Assembly (NCBI RefSeq): GCF_002954775.1
Contig: NZ_PJME01000008.1
Coordinates: forward strand, 124,001 to 188,000
DNA: 64,000 nucleotides
DNA from: Streptomyces geranii
Lineage (GTDB): Bacteria; Actinomycetota; Actinomycetes; Streptomycetales; Streptomycetaceae
Direction of reading: 5' to 3'
Shown here: positions 34,176 to 42,500 of the stretch, in pieces
Position numbering within the stretch: position 1 is the stretch's first letter
Layout of the letters: each line of letters starts with the position of its first letter
Position numbers and translations under genes: made by a program
Notes under the pieces: model-generated
What the model saw: the letters and a program-made list of their open reading frames with translations, nothing else
What the model was told of the DNA's origin: nothing
Databases searched by the model: none

Positions 34176-34673
34176 ATGAGCCCCGCGCCAGAGAGCAAGC
34201 AGGACCGTCGGCCGCCGTATCAGCACGCTGCCGACGAGATTCGGCGCGACATCTTGCAGGGGCGGATCAAGCCGGGCGAGCAGATGCCGTCCATCCGCGA
34301 GCTACAGGAACGCTTCGGCGTGGCCAACATGACCGCGAGGTCCGCGCTCAACGTGCTGCGGGACGAGGGCCTGATCTACACGATCCATGGTCGGGGCAGC
34401 TTCGTCGCAGACCACAATGCCGGCGGGGAGCCCTCGGCGAACTACACCGCTCCGGTTTGGTACTTGGCGAACAGGGACGAGAAGCACGGTGAGGCCGAGC
34501 AAGGGGAGAGCGGGCCCGACGACACCGAAGCTGCCGCAGTCGCCGGGACCACCCTTGCCGAAGTACTCACCGCACTACGTGACGAGATCCGTGCTCTCAG
34601 CGCTGATCATCAGGAACTGCGGCGCGAGGTCGAGGAGCTGAAGGCAGCTCAGCAGCCGAAGCCGAAGCCGTAG
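34176..34673 (+). CDS. korSA: GntR-family regulator, KorSA-like
   Basis: 165 residues from the ATG at 34176, with no ribosome site, so the mRNA may be leaderless. The N-terminal GntR winged helix is clear: ADEIRRDILQGRIKPGEQMP, SIRELQERFGVANMTARSAL, NVLRDEGLIYTIHGRGSFV. Instead of a ligand domain it has a charged linker and a coiled-coil tail (EVLTALRDEIRALSADHQEL). In pSAM2, KorSA holds the element in the integrated state by repressing the activator gene; the divergent arrangement and operator here fit that. Confidence 0.88.
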   Translation: MSPAPESKQDRRPPYQHAADEIRRDILQGRIKPGEQMPSIRELQERFGVANMTARSALNVLRDEGLIYTIHGRGSFVADHNAGGEPSANYTAPVWYLANRDEKHGEAEQGESGPDDTEAAAVAGTTLAEVLTALRDEIRALSADHQELRREVEELKAAQQPKPKP

Positions 34674-34830
34674 TCCTGAGCTGGGCTACTTCCTCTCGCA
34701 ACTCCCTGGTCTCCCTACTGAGGCGGACGACCATGGCCCGCATCTCCTCGATCAGCGCGACTACTTGATCCGTGTCCCCGACCTGAATGCTGGTCGACCC
34801 CATTTCGTTGTCCGGTATGTGCTCGGTCAT
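34597..34830 (-). CDS. Small coiled-coil protein overlapping the korSA 3' end
   Basis: 77 residues from an ATG at 34830 with a GGGGAG site close upstream. The gene runs opposite to korSA and overlaps its last 77 bases. The N-terminus has STSIQVGDTDQVV, then a coiled coil (ALIEEMRAMVVRLSRETREL) mirroring that of KorSA on the other strand, and an Ala/Pro/Ser tail. It could be a real small protein or a by-product of the antisense frame; the ribosome site and Streptomyces-like codon use outside the overlap favour a gene. Confidence 0.5.
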   Translation of the reverse strand: MTEHIPDNEMGSTSIQVGDTDQVVALIEEMRAMVVRLSRETRELREEVAQLRTTASASAAELPSAPRPRAAVPDDQR

Positions 34831-34970
34831 CGCTCCCCGCTTGCCGCCGTGCCGTCGTTCCGTGCCGCACTTGCTCGAACCGTCGGGGCATGCCCACGGC
34901 ATCCGTGCCTCTCCCAGGTTGATCGACCGCTGCCCATCGGTGCTGTTCAGAGTTTCTTTACTGGATCAAG

Positions 34971-35058
34971 GCGGACCGCCTACGGCGGTCCGCGCGCGCT
35001 GGCAGCCGGGGGGCCGCCGCCGCTCCCTGTCTCCGCCACCGCTGCGGCGGCCCCCGGC
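34971..35058. repeat. Structured G+C-rich segment with two inverted repeats (origin-like)
   Basis: First hairpin: GCGGACCGCC (34971-34980), loop TAC, GGCGGTCCGC (34984-34993). Second: a 15-bp near-perfect stem, arms 35005-35020 and 35044-35058, differing by one extra G, with a 23-nt loop. Non-coding, dense secondary structure in an AICE suggests a single-strand origin or a transfer locus. No nick-site consensus could be recognised. Confidence 0.5.
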
Positions 35059-35061
35059 CAC

Positions 35062-35298
35062 TCAGCGCGCAGCAACGCCAAGGCAGACAGCCAGGCCAGG
35101 AAGCAACTTGCCCAGCCCGAGCACCAGGACCACGACCAGGAGCAGGCCGAGCCCGAGCGTGCACGACCCCGACGTCCGGGTGGCCGTCGTTTCGAAACCG
35201 GGAAGCGTGGCTGATGCCGGTACGGGGTTGCTGGAGGCATACGTGACGGGTGCTTGTTCGACGCATTCGCCGTCTTGGCTGACTTTCGGTGGTGCAGG
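35062..35298 (-). pseudogene. Orphan open frame with C-terminal transmembrane segment, no start codon
   Basis: Reading leftward from just after a stop at 35299-35301, 78 sense codons run to a TGA at 35062-35064. The frame has Streptomyces-like third positions and ends in a striking hydrophobic helix (LGLGLLLVVVLVLGLGKLLP) preceded by TYASSNPVPASATLPGFE. No ATG, GTG or TTG occurs in it. It looks like the surviving 3' part of a gene for a small membrane-anchored protein whose start was lost by frameshift or deletion. Confidence 0.4.
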
Positions 35299-35442
35299 TC
35301 AGAACTTCGCTTCCAATGACCGTCTTCAACCGCCTTCCTCTCTAACTCAACAACAGCTGATGGGGGTTGTCGCCGCACCCGAATCCGGGCACGCCGACCG
35401 CCCCGGTACCATCGGCACCGGGGTCCTGATCAGGGCTTCCAC

Positions 35443-35491
35443 GACCGGACCACCCGGAATGCTGTCCAGGCTGAGGGGTGGTCCGGTCTTT
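35443..35491 (+). terminator. Hairpin downstream of the kinase-like gene
   Basis: GACCGGACCACCC (35443-35455) and GGGTGGTCCGGTC (35476-35488), 13 bp perfect, 20-nt loop, followed by TTTCGTT on the plus strand. It separates the origin-like region from the leftward kinase-like gene. Confidence 0.6.
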
Positions 35492-35542
35492 CGTTGTTGG
35501 CGTCCGCGACCTGCTGATGCGAGACGGGCGGGGGTTTCGGGA

Positions 35543-36379
35543 TCAGGTCAGGGCTTTGACCACCTCGGAGATGGTGGGCCGGTCCCCCGGCGCATGACTG
35601 AGCATCGCGTCGACCAATTCGCCCAGTTCACCGGGTACTTTCACCGGCCGACGTCGGCCGGTGGCCACCGCCTCTCGCTGTACGGGGCGGGGAGCATCGT
35701 CCGGGTACTCGACCGCCCGCCAGCCCGTGGCGGAGATGAGCAGCGAGGCCCCGAGCGCGTAGACGTCGGCCGCCTGTGTCGGCTCCGCTTCCCCGGTGTC
35801 GAGCACGCTGCGCGCGATCTCCGGTGCTTCGTAGTGGACGAGGCAGCCGTGGAACGGGAAGTCGTGCCCCTCGGGGACATGGCCGCCGTGGGCAAGGGCG
35901 AGGTCGATGAGGTGTGTTCGTTCGGGCCCGATGATGAAGTGGGCGGGTTGCACGTCACCGTGTGCCCAGCCCTTGGCGTGGAGTTCGGCCAGCGCTACGA
36001 CGCATTCCAACGCCTCGCTGGTGTCCGGCGCGATGGAAGAGTCTCCCTTCCGGCAGCGCTCCCACAGCCGGTACAGGTCCGGCCCCTCGTGCCACGGCTG
36101 GAAGTTCCACGTGCCGTGCTCCCATTCGCCGTACGCGATCCCCTCGACGCCGAGGCGAAGCAGAACGGCACCTTCGCGTGCGGGCGCGAGTGCGGTCCAG
36201 GGCTGGGCAGGCCAGTCGGCCGTGGCTTCGATCGGATAGCCGATCTTCACGGCGTAGTGGCCCCGGCGGCTTTCCACCTCCCAGACCGTGGAGCCCCGAC
36301 GATTGATGACCATGCGCTGAGTCGTGGGCATGAGTGCGTCGAGCACCACGATCGGCAGTTCAGGGGTTGAGCCGGCCAA
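35543..36379 (-). CDS. Degenerate Ser/Thr protein kinase-like protein
   Basis: 278 residues from the TTG at 36379, chosen for its AAGGAG ribosome site eight bases upstream. Kinase features: a Lys in HYAVKIGYP (ATP contact), the catalytic loop HAKGWAHGDVQPAHFIIGP, where HGD replaces HRD and Gln-Pro-Ala-His replaces Lys-Pro-Glu-Asn, LIDLALAHGG in place of DFG, VHYEAPE in place of APE, and ADVYALGASLLISATG as the F-helix. The HGD loop is closer to aminoglycoside and small-molecule kinases. It is immediately downstream of the GRDP-like gene on the same strand and probably forms a unit with it. Activity and target unknown. Confidence 0.8.
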   Translation of the reverse strand: MAGSTPELPIVVLDALMPTTQRMVINRRGSTVWEVESRRGHYAVKIGYPIEATADWPAQPWTALAPAREGAVLLRLGVEGIAYGEWEHGTWNFQPWHEGPDLYRLWERCRKGDSSIAPDTSEALECVVALAELHAKGWAHGDVQPAHFIIGPERTHLIDLALAHGGHVPEGHDFPFHGCLVHYEAPEIARSVLDTGEAEPTQAADVYALGASLLISATGWRAVEYPDDAPRPVQREAVATGRRRPVKVPGELGELVDAMLSHAPGDRPTISEVVKALT

Positions 36380-36450
36380 CGTCTCTTCTCCTTCCAGGCG
36401 AGCGCGGCCGACCACGAGTTCGGGCCGGCCGCGTCGCTGTTTGTCGTGTG

Positions 36451-36894
36451 CTACGCCTGACCGTACGGTCGGCCGCAGTCCGAATCGCACTGCGCGAGAT
36501 TCACGCCGTTCACGGTCCATAGGTCGTCGAAGACCATGAACCCGGCCGCCTTGATGGCGCTTGCCGAGGCGGCGACCATCTCCGGGTCGCGGGCGCCTCC
36601 ACCCGGCTTCGGGTTGTGGTGCAGGAAGCGGCCCGCGTACCGATCGCACAGCGCCGCGTACTCCTTCGTGTGCAGGATGAGCGCGTGGAGGCCGAGGTCC
36701 ACGTCATCGGACGGGACCATGGCAACAGTGGCGGTGGCCGCCGTGACCAGGAACGCGACCGCCTGGTCCGCGATCCGCTCCGCGCGCTCGGCCGACTGCC
36801 CGTTGTGGATGACCACGAAGTGGGCGAGGCTCTCGAACAATTCCTCACCAGCCACCGCGCGACCGGTCCGCTGATCGTTCGCCGTTGCCGTCAT
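36451..36894 (-). CDS. GRDP-like small protein with C-terminal Cys pair
   Basis: 147 residues, ATG at 36894 with a GGGAG ribosome site. The helical core ELFESLAHFVVIHNG, IADQAVAFLVTAATAT, DLGLHALILHTKEYAALCDRYAGRFLHHNP matches the pattern I associate with glycine-rich-domain-containing (GRDP/DUF1399-like) proteins, with Trp replaced by Leu before the conserved His. It ends AQCDSDCGRPYGQA, a CxxxC motif at the extreme C-terminus. The kinase-like gene follows after 71 bases. Role unknown; substrate or partner of that kinase is a possibility. Confidence 0.65.
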   Translation of the reverse strand: MTATANDQRTGRAVAGEELFESLAHFVVIHNGQSAERAERIADQAVAFLVTAATATVAMVPSDDVDLGLHALILHTKEYAALCDRYAGRFLHHNPKPGGGARDPEMVAASASAIKAAGFMVFDDLWTVNGVNLAQCDSDCGRPYGQA

Positions 36895-37047
36895 GTGCAA
36901 TCTCCCGGTGTGAGGTGGTGGGTGGCACGGGCATGCCGCCCTGATCGCCGAGCTGGGCTCTTCCAGACGATCAGGGGGCAGGTTTGGAGGTCGGCCCCGA
37001 ACGGGGACGGGGGAGCCGTGAACTGGCACCCGTCCGGGGCGGCCGAT

Positions 37048-37146
37048 CTACTGGCGGATACCGAGGGCCGCGCCGATCAGCAGGCCGCACGAACCGCTGA
37101 TGCAGATGATGAAAGGGACTCCCGCGTATCGGCCGATGGCGCGCAT
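37048..37146 (-). CDS. 32-residue single-pass membrane peptide
   Basis: The ATG at 37146 shares a base with the stop of the gene upstream (TGATG), so it should be translated by re-initiation. The peptide MRAIGRYAGVPFIICISGSC... has two basic residues then a hydrophobic helix. It is shorter than most gene callers accept. Function unknown. Confidence 0.45.
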   Translation of the reverse strand: MRAIGRYAGVPFIICISGSCGLLIGAALGIRQ

Positions 37147-37376
37147 CACAACCCGCCCAGACTGTTGCCGTTCTTGATGGTCAGACGTGCGCTCAGTTCC
37201 TCCCGCGCGCTGAGCGCCACCACGTCGTCCGGAATGGCATCCCACTCCAGGCCGCCACGGATCGGCCGCATCTGCACACGGCCGCCGCACTCGCCCATGA
37301 CGACACCGATACGGTCCTTGACGCTGTCCTTGGCCAGTTCACCGATGCCTGGTCTGGTCTGCTGATTGCTCGCCAT
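37146..37376 (-). CDS. Small conserved-looking protein of unknown function
   Basis: 76 residues from an ATG at 37376 (an ATG at 37388 is possible). The sequence (GELAKDSVKDRIGVVMGECG, QMRPIRGGLEWDAIPDDVVAL) looks like a compact beta-rich domain, and the composition fits Streptomyces genes. It is divergent from the XRE regulator, with that regulator's operator candidate 48 bp upstream of its start, so it is probably under the same control. Confidence 0.65.
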   Translation of the reverse strand: MASNQQTRPGIGELAKDSVKDRIGVVMGECGGRVQMRPIRGGLEWDAIPDDVVALSAREELSARLTIKNGNSLGGL

Positions 37377-37424
37377 GCACACGAGCATCGCGAACCGGGT
37401 ACCCCCGCCAAAAGGTCAGGCTGA

Positions 37425-37441
37425 TTACCCAACTTGGGTAA
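37425..37441. promoter_or_regulatory. 17-bp palindromic operator TTACCCAA-C-TTGGGTAA
   Basis: Perfect 8-bp arms with a 1-bp centre, located 62 bp before the XRE/TPR regulator start and 48 bp before the divergent small gene. A GGGTACCC palindrome lies 27 bp to the left. Likely an autoregulatory site for the XRE protein. Confidence 0.65.
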
Positions 37442-37502
37442 CATCGCGGGAAGTAGAGAATCCGCGACGTTGCGTAGCCCTCGCAGTGTGGGAGCTTGCC
37501 CG

Positions 37503-38843
37503 ATGCCCGACACCGACCAGCCGCAGGAACTGCCTGCCAGGCTGCTCACCGATCCCGAGATGATCAACGCGTGCCGGGTACGGGACTTCGGAAGAGTCTT
37601 CCGGCTGGTGAAGGTACGGGCGGGGATCTATCCGTCGATGATCGCCAGGCGATGCGAGCTGACACCCAGCCGAGTCGGTGAAGTGATTGCCGGGCGCCGC
37701 CAGTTGCTGCATATGGACGTCGTTGAACGCATCGCGGACGGTTTGCGGATCCCAGGGCACATGCTCGGGCTTGCCCGCCGTCCCTGGGAGACGCCCCAGG
37801 CTCTCGTGGTCACTGAGCGCGAGGCCCCGCAGGCGCCGGAGCCAGCACAGTCGGCCCCCGCGTCTCTGCCGGGGCCGGATGTGGACAGCATCCTGGCTCT
37901 GGCCACGCGAACGAACCTCAGCACAGCCACACTTGAAGCGTTCCGATCCTCCATCGAGGACTACTGGCGACGGGACGACCAGCACGGCGGCGAGGCTCTG
38001 AGGCCGGCCATCGTCGGTCAACTCCGGCATGTGGTGGGCCTGTTGAAAGAGAGCCGACCGCCGTCCATCCAGAACGGCCTGTACGGAATCGCGGCCGAGC
38101 TGGCACGCCTCACCGGCTGGACCTACTTCGACGCCCGCCAATACAACCAAGCCCGCGCGTACTTCACCGAGGCCCTGCAACTGGCCAAGGAAATCAACGA
38201 CCGCCAGTTCATGGCCAACGTCCTGGCCTGCATGAGCTTGCAGGCCACGTATCAGGACAAGCCGGGGGACTCTCTGGCACTCGTCACCGCCGCTCAGGAC
38301 CAGGCCCGCCCAGCTCTCGGCACCACGCCGCGCGTCATGTCGATGCTGTCCATGCGCGAAGCCTTCGCCCATGCCACCCTCGGCGACCGGGACTCCACTC
38401 ACCGGGCGATCGGGGAAGCCCACCGCCACTTCGAGCAGATCCAGGCAAACGACCCGGACCCGTCGTGGGTGACCTACTTCGACGAGCTGAAGCTCATAGT
38501 GGACACCGGCATTGCCCACGGCCGACTTGGCGAGGCAGCCACTGCCGAGCCCTTGATCGCAGATGCTCTGCGGCGGGAGAACAGCACCAACCAACGCGGC
38601 CGGGCGTTTCACGCGTTCTGGCTGGCTCGTACGCAACTGGACCAAGGGAAACTCGCGCAGGCGTGCCACACGGCCACGCAAGCTCTGGAGCCCGCCTCGG
38701 CGGTGTCCTCCGAGCGGGTGTCGGGCCATCTCCGGGAGTTCTACGAGCAGTTGGCCCCGCACAGGCGGGAGCCCGTAGCCCTGGCCTTCGAGGCACGGCT
38801 ACGGGAACTCCTCCCACCGGTCAGCGGATCGCTTCGTCCATGA
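37503..38843 (+). CDS. XRE-family regulator with TPR-like C-terminal domain
   Basis: 446 residues, ATG at 37503. Residues 20-90 form a helix-turn-helix (FGRVFRLVKVRAGIYPSMIA, LTPSRVGEVIAGRRQL). After a Pro/Ala linker the C-terminal 300 residues are helical repeats typical of Streptomyces XRE/TPR regulators (YNQARAYFTEALQLAKEIND, LACMSLQATYQDKPGDSLAL, AHATLGDRDSTHRAIGEAHR). Such proteins are often peptide- or signal-responsive. Its last 23 bases overlap the convergent Nudix gene. Confidence 0.85.
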   Translation: MPDTDQPQELPARLLTDPEMINACRVRDFGRVFRLVKVRAGIYPSMIARRCELTPSRVGEVIAGRRQLLHMDVVERIADGLRIPGHMLGLARRPWETPQALVVTEREAPQAPEPAQSAPASLPGPDVDSILALATRTNLSTATLEAFRSSIEDYWRRDDQHGGEALRPAIVGQLRHVVGLLKESRPPSIQNGLYGIAAELARLTGWTYFDARQYNQARAYFTEALQLAKEINDRQFMANVLACMSLQATYQDKPGDSLALVTAAQDQARPALGTTPRVMSMLSMREAFAHATLGDRDSTHRAIGEAHRHFEQIQANDPDPSWVTYFDELKLIVDTGIAHGRLGEAATAEPLIADALRRENSTNQRGRAFHAFWLARTQLDQGKLAQACHTATQALEPASAVSSERVSGHLREFYEQLAPHRREPVALAFEARLRELLPPVSGSLRP

Positions 38844-39354
38844 GCACGTACAGGAGGCCGACGAGGGATCCGCTGCTGACGATCTCGCGGCGGTCGATCA
38901 TCCCGCGCACCTCGCTCAGGGGGATCCACTCGATGCGGTCGGACTCGTTCTTCTCGGTGGGCGGACCGTCGTAAGTGGCGCCGTCCGCGCGGAAGACGTG
39001 GTGTTGTGAGTCGGTGATCCCGTTGGCCGGCTCGGCATAGATCAGGGGCTTGATGGGACCGGGGCGCCAGCCCGTCTCCTCCAGGACCTCGCGGGCCGCT
39101 GCCTCTTCTGGGGACTCACCCTCCTCGACCAGGCCCATGGGCAACTCCCAGGCCCACGAGTCCGTGATGAAGCGGTGCCGCCACATCATCAGCACCTCCT
39201 GGCGGTCGTTGACCACGGCGGCCACGGCCAGATGCCGGAGGCGAACGACGTGGTACTCCCACCTGCGCCCGTCAGGCTGCTGGACGTCGACCAGACACAG
39301 ATTCACCCACTTGTTGGTGTAGACCTGTCGCTCACCATGGGTCTTCCACTCCAT
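38821..39354 (-). CDS. Nudix hydrolase
   Basis: 177 residues. The Nudix box is complete: GLVEEGESPEEAAAREVLEETGW (positions 74-96) with the REVLEETG core. The N-terminal part (VYTNKWVNLCLVDVQQPDGR) and length resemble ADP-ribose/ADP-sugar pyrophosphatases. It is divergent from the nuclease-NACHT gene with 166 bp between starts and converges with the XRE gene. A link to nucleotide signals in defence is an inference from context only. Confidence 0.85.
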   Translation of the reverse strand: MEWKTHGERQVYTNKWVNLCLVDVQQPDGRRWEYHVVRLRHLAVAAVVNDRQEVLMMWRHRFITDSWAWELPMGLVEEGESPEEAAAREVLEETGWRPGPIKPLIYAEPANGITDSQHHVFRADGATYDGPPTEKNESDRIEWIPLSEVRGMIDRREIVSSGSLVGLLYVLMDEAIR

Positions 39355-39520
39355 ACCTTCGGCCCCTCTCGATCGGACTCCAGGATCTCAGACCGGCCTG
39401 GAGGAGGACGCACGTTCAACTTGCCTAGTGGATCGGCCAAGTGGGCGGTGTGGGCACCTCGGCGACGGTAGGCTTTCCTCCCTCTCTGTAACGCTAGCCG
39501 CCGGATCGCTAGGAGTCGTC

Positions 39521-42500
39521 ATGGATTACAACTACGAAACTCTCCTCGACCAGCGATTCCAGAAGCTTTGCCAAGCTCTTTTGCTCAAAGAATACGATAG
39601 CGTGCAATGCTTTCCTGTCGGCATGGCTGACGGCGGCCGAGACGCTACCTCAAATTCCACTGGAAAACTGGAAACAGTATTCCAGGTAAAATTTACACAC
39701 AAGCCTGATTCCATCAAGAATGTTGCCAAATGGATTACGGGTACGCTTGATGGTGAATTGGAAAAAATCCATCGACTCAAGGAATTGGGGGCAACGCGCT
39801 ACATTCTGATTACGAATGCCTTCCCCACTGCCAACCTAGGAAGTGGGGCGATCGATAAGGTTAACGAGTACATGGCCGAACATATCCCCATGGAGGCTTC
39901 CTGCTGGTGGCGGGATGACCTAGACCGGAGGCTAGATGGAAACTACGACGTCAAGCTTTCCTACCCGTCAGTCATGTCTGGTCCTGACATGCTACGCCTA
40001 TTGTGGGAAAACGCGGGATCAAATGAAGATGCACAAAGGAGGAAGATGGCCCTGAGTGCGTACTTCGCGCACCAGGCAGAGCAAGACGCCACAATTAGGT
40101 TCAAGCAAGCTGAACTGCTACCGAGCTCTCTCTTGGAGCTGTTCATTGATGTTCCGGCAATTCCTCATGATCAGTACGGTGCAATTGACTCGCCCGTACT
40201 CAATAGCTATCTGAAAGCACTATACTCTCAAGACGTGCCTAGCAGCATGCGCGTACGAGAGGCTAGGCGCAGACTCGAATACCTGCTACAGCGCTCGACA
40301 GATGACACGAAGCCTTCCCCGCGCCTTATTAGGACCGCGATCAGAGATGTTGGCAGCTCAGTCGGAGCAGCTGATCTATTGTTGAATGAGCAGTTTTTGG
40401 GAAGCTGTCCTCTCGTAGTTCTTGAGGGCGCACCCGGCCAAGGAAAATCCACGCTCTCACAGTATCTCGCGCAAATTCAGCGCTTGCGTATCTTGGACCG
40501 CTCCAGCGATGTCGCGCGAATTCATGATTCTCATGCTGCAAGCCCTGTGATGCTACCTTTCAAGATCGAGCTTCGCGACTTGGCTTCCTGGATTAAGGGA
40601 GAAGACCCTTGGTCAGGTAACCCTCACGACCGGCATGACCTCCCGCGAACACTTGAGGGAGCGATCTCTGGTCACATTGAACGTTACTCCGGAGGTTTCA
40701 CTTTCAACGTTGCTGACATGGCCTTTATGGCTCAATCGCGACCAGTACTGATTATCCTTGATGCTCTGGACGAGGTAGCTGATCTGGAAGACAGGCGTGC
40801 TGTAGTGGATGAGGTGGTAGCGGCTGTAGCGCGCCTTTCACAGGGGGCTAAGACTCTGAAGGTATTGGTCACAAGTCGGCCGACGGCCGTATCTGGCGCC
40901 CCTTCTTTCCCACCGAATAAATTCGCCTATCTGACGTTGGCCGCAATTCCGCGCAAGCTTGGGCTGGAATATGCTCAAAAATGGAGTCGAGCTAGGAATA
41001 TTAGGAAGTCTGATGCCGCTGAGATTAGTCAAATCTTGACGCAAAAGATGTCTGCGCCCCACATGGCGGAGCTTGCGAAAAATACTATGCAGCTCTCCAT
41101 TCTGCTCAGCCTAATCTACCACCGCGGATCTAGTCTGCCTGATAAGCGGACCGAACTTTATGATGCCTACGTTGACTCCTTTTTCAATAGAGAGGTGGAG
41201 AAGAGTAAAGTAGTAAGAGAAAATCGCATGCTGCTAATCGGAATGCATCAACATCTTGCTTTTTACATGCATGCTAGGGCCGAGAGTGATAGAACGACGG
41301 GGCGCATCGGTGTCGAAGAGCTAAAGCAGGTCCTGAAAGATTACCTTGTAAAGCAGCAAGAGTCTGTTTCGGTACTTGAAGATCTACTCACTGGCATGGT
41401 GGAGCGAGTCGTAGCCTTGGTTTCACGTGTCGAGGGAACCTATGAGTTTGAAGTGCAACCACTTCGGGAGTACTTCGCTGCACGCCACCTCTACGACACT
41501 GCACCCTATGTTTCTGCCACCAGGATGGGACACGGAACAAAGCCGGATCGCTTCGATGGGATTGCAAGGAACCCGTATTGGATGAATGTCACTCGCTTCT
41601 TTGCTGGTTGCTTCACGAAGGGCGAGCTACTGGACCTTGCTGAGCGAGTCTGCAGTTTGTGTGATCTTCCCGACATGAAGGGAGATAAATATCCGCGCAA
41701 CCTTGCGTTGGCACTACTTCAGGACTGGGTATTCTCGCAGTCGAAGCCTGCAACCGAAAAGGTAATCGATAAGCTTTATGACACCTACGGTGTCAGATCC
41801 TTCTTCGTAGCGGATAGCGTTCGAGGGCGTGCCACGCCTGACAGTCATCACGGTAATCTTTCGCTTTCGAGCGAGACCGGTTCAACATATTTCGTCCAAA
41901 GTCGTCTTGATGCATTGCTTAAGGGCCCTTATTTGGAGGAGTCTCGAGCACTGGCGTATGTCATGGGAAGGCAGCCAAAAAACGATAAGGATACGATTCG
42001 TCATGATTGGCAAGAATGCTACCGAACTTCATCTCCGGAGCGTCGAGTTGATCTGATCCGTATTGCGCGTTGGGCCAACCTGTTTCACGCAGACATGGAC
42101 ATTGACCTGTTTAGGAACGAACGCGACTTGCGCGTTCTGCTGGCGATGGTGGATGTCGACTTCGCGGGGGACCTGATCCCTCATTCGCTGCATGGACCGC
42201 TTGCCTTGACAAGCCTGAATGGGGCAAGTCAATTCACCCTATATTCGTCATCTCTGAATGGGGGAATCACTAACTCCCTTGCTGTCACGAGGCTTCCATT
42301 GTGGTATTACAGTGCCGTTCATAGGTATTCGGGGGTATTTGCTGGAGAGCTTTCTGCTGAAGAGCCCAAGTCTCAATCGGAAACGATGCGGATTCTGCGT
42401 GAGATCGCGATTCCGGTAGTAAATCCGACGGTAGAAATCCATGAGAACTATGGCATTTGGCGGGAATTCTTGATTGCCCTCAAAGATGCTTTTGGTGAAA

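Noticed and set aside
38440..38470. GACCCGGA octamer as a TraB transfer-recognition repeat
   Set aside because: I saw only isolated single copies in the element, not the cluster expected of a clt locus, and this one is inside the XRE gene.
41417..41434. parS-like TTTCACGTG inside the NACHT gene
   Set aside because: Only half of the palindrome is present (TTTCACGTGTCG), so it is not a full parS.
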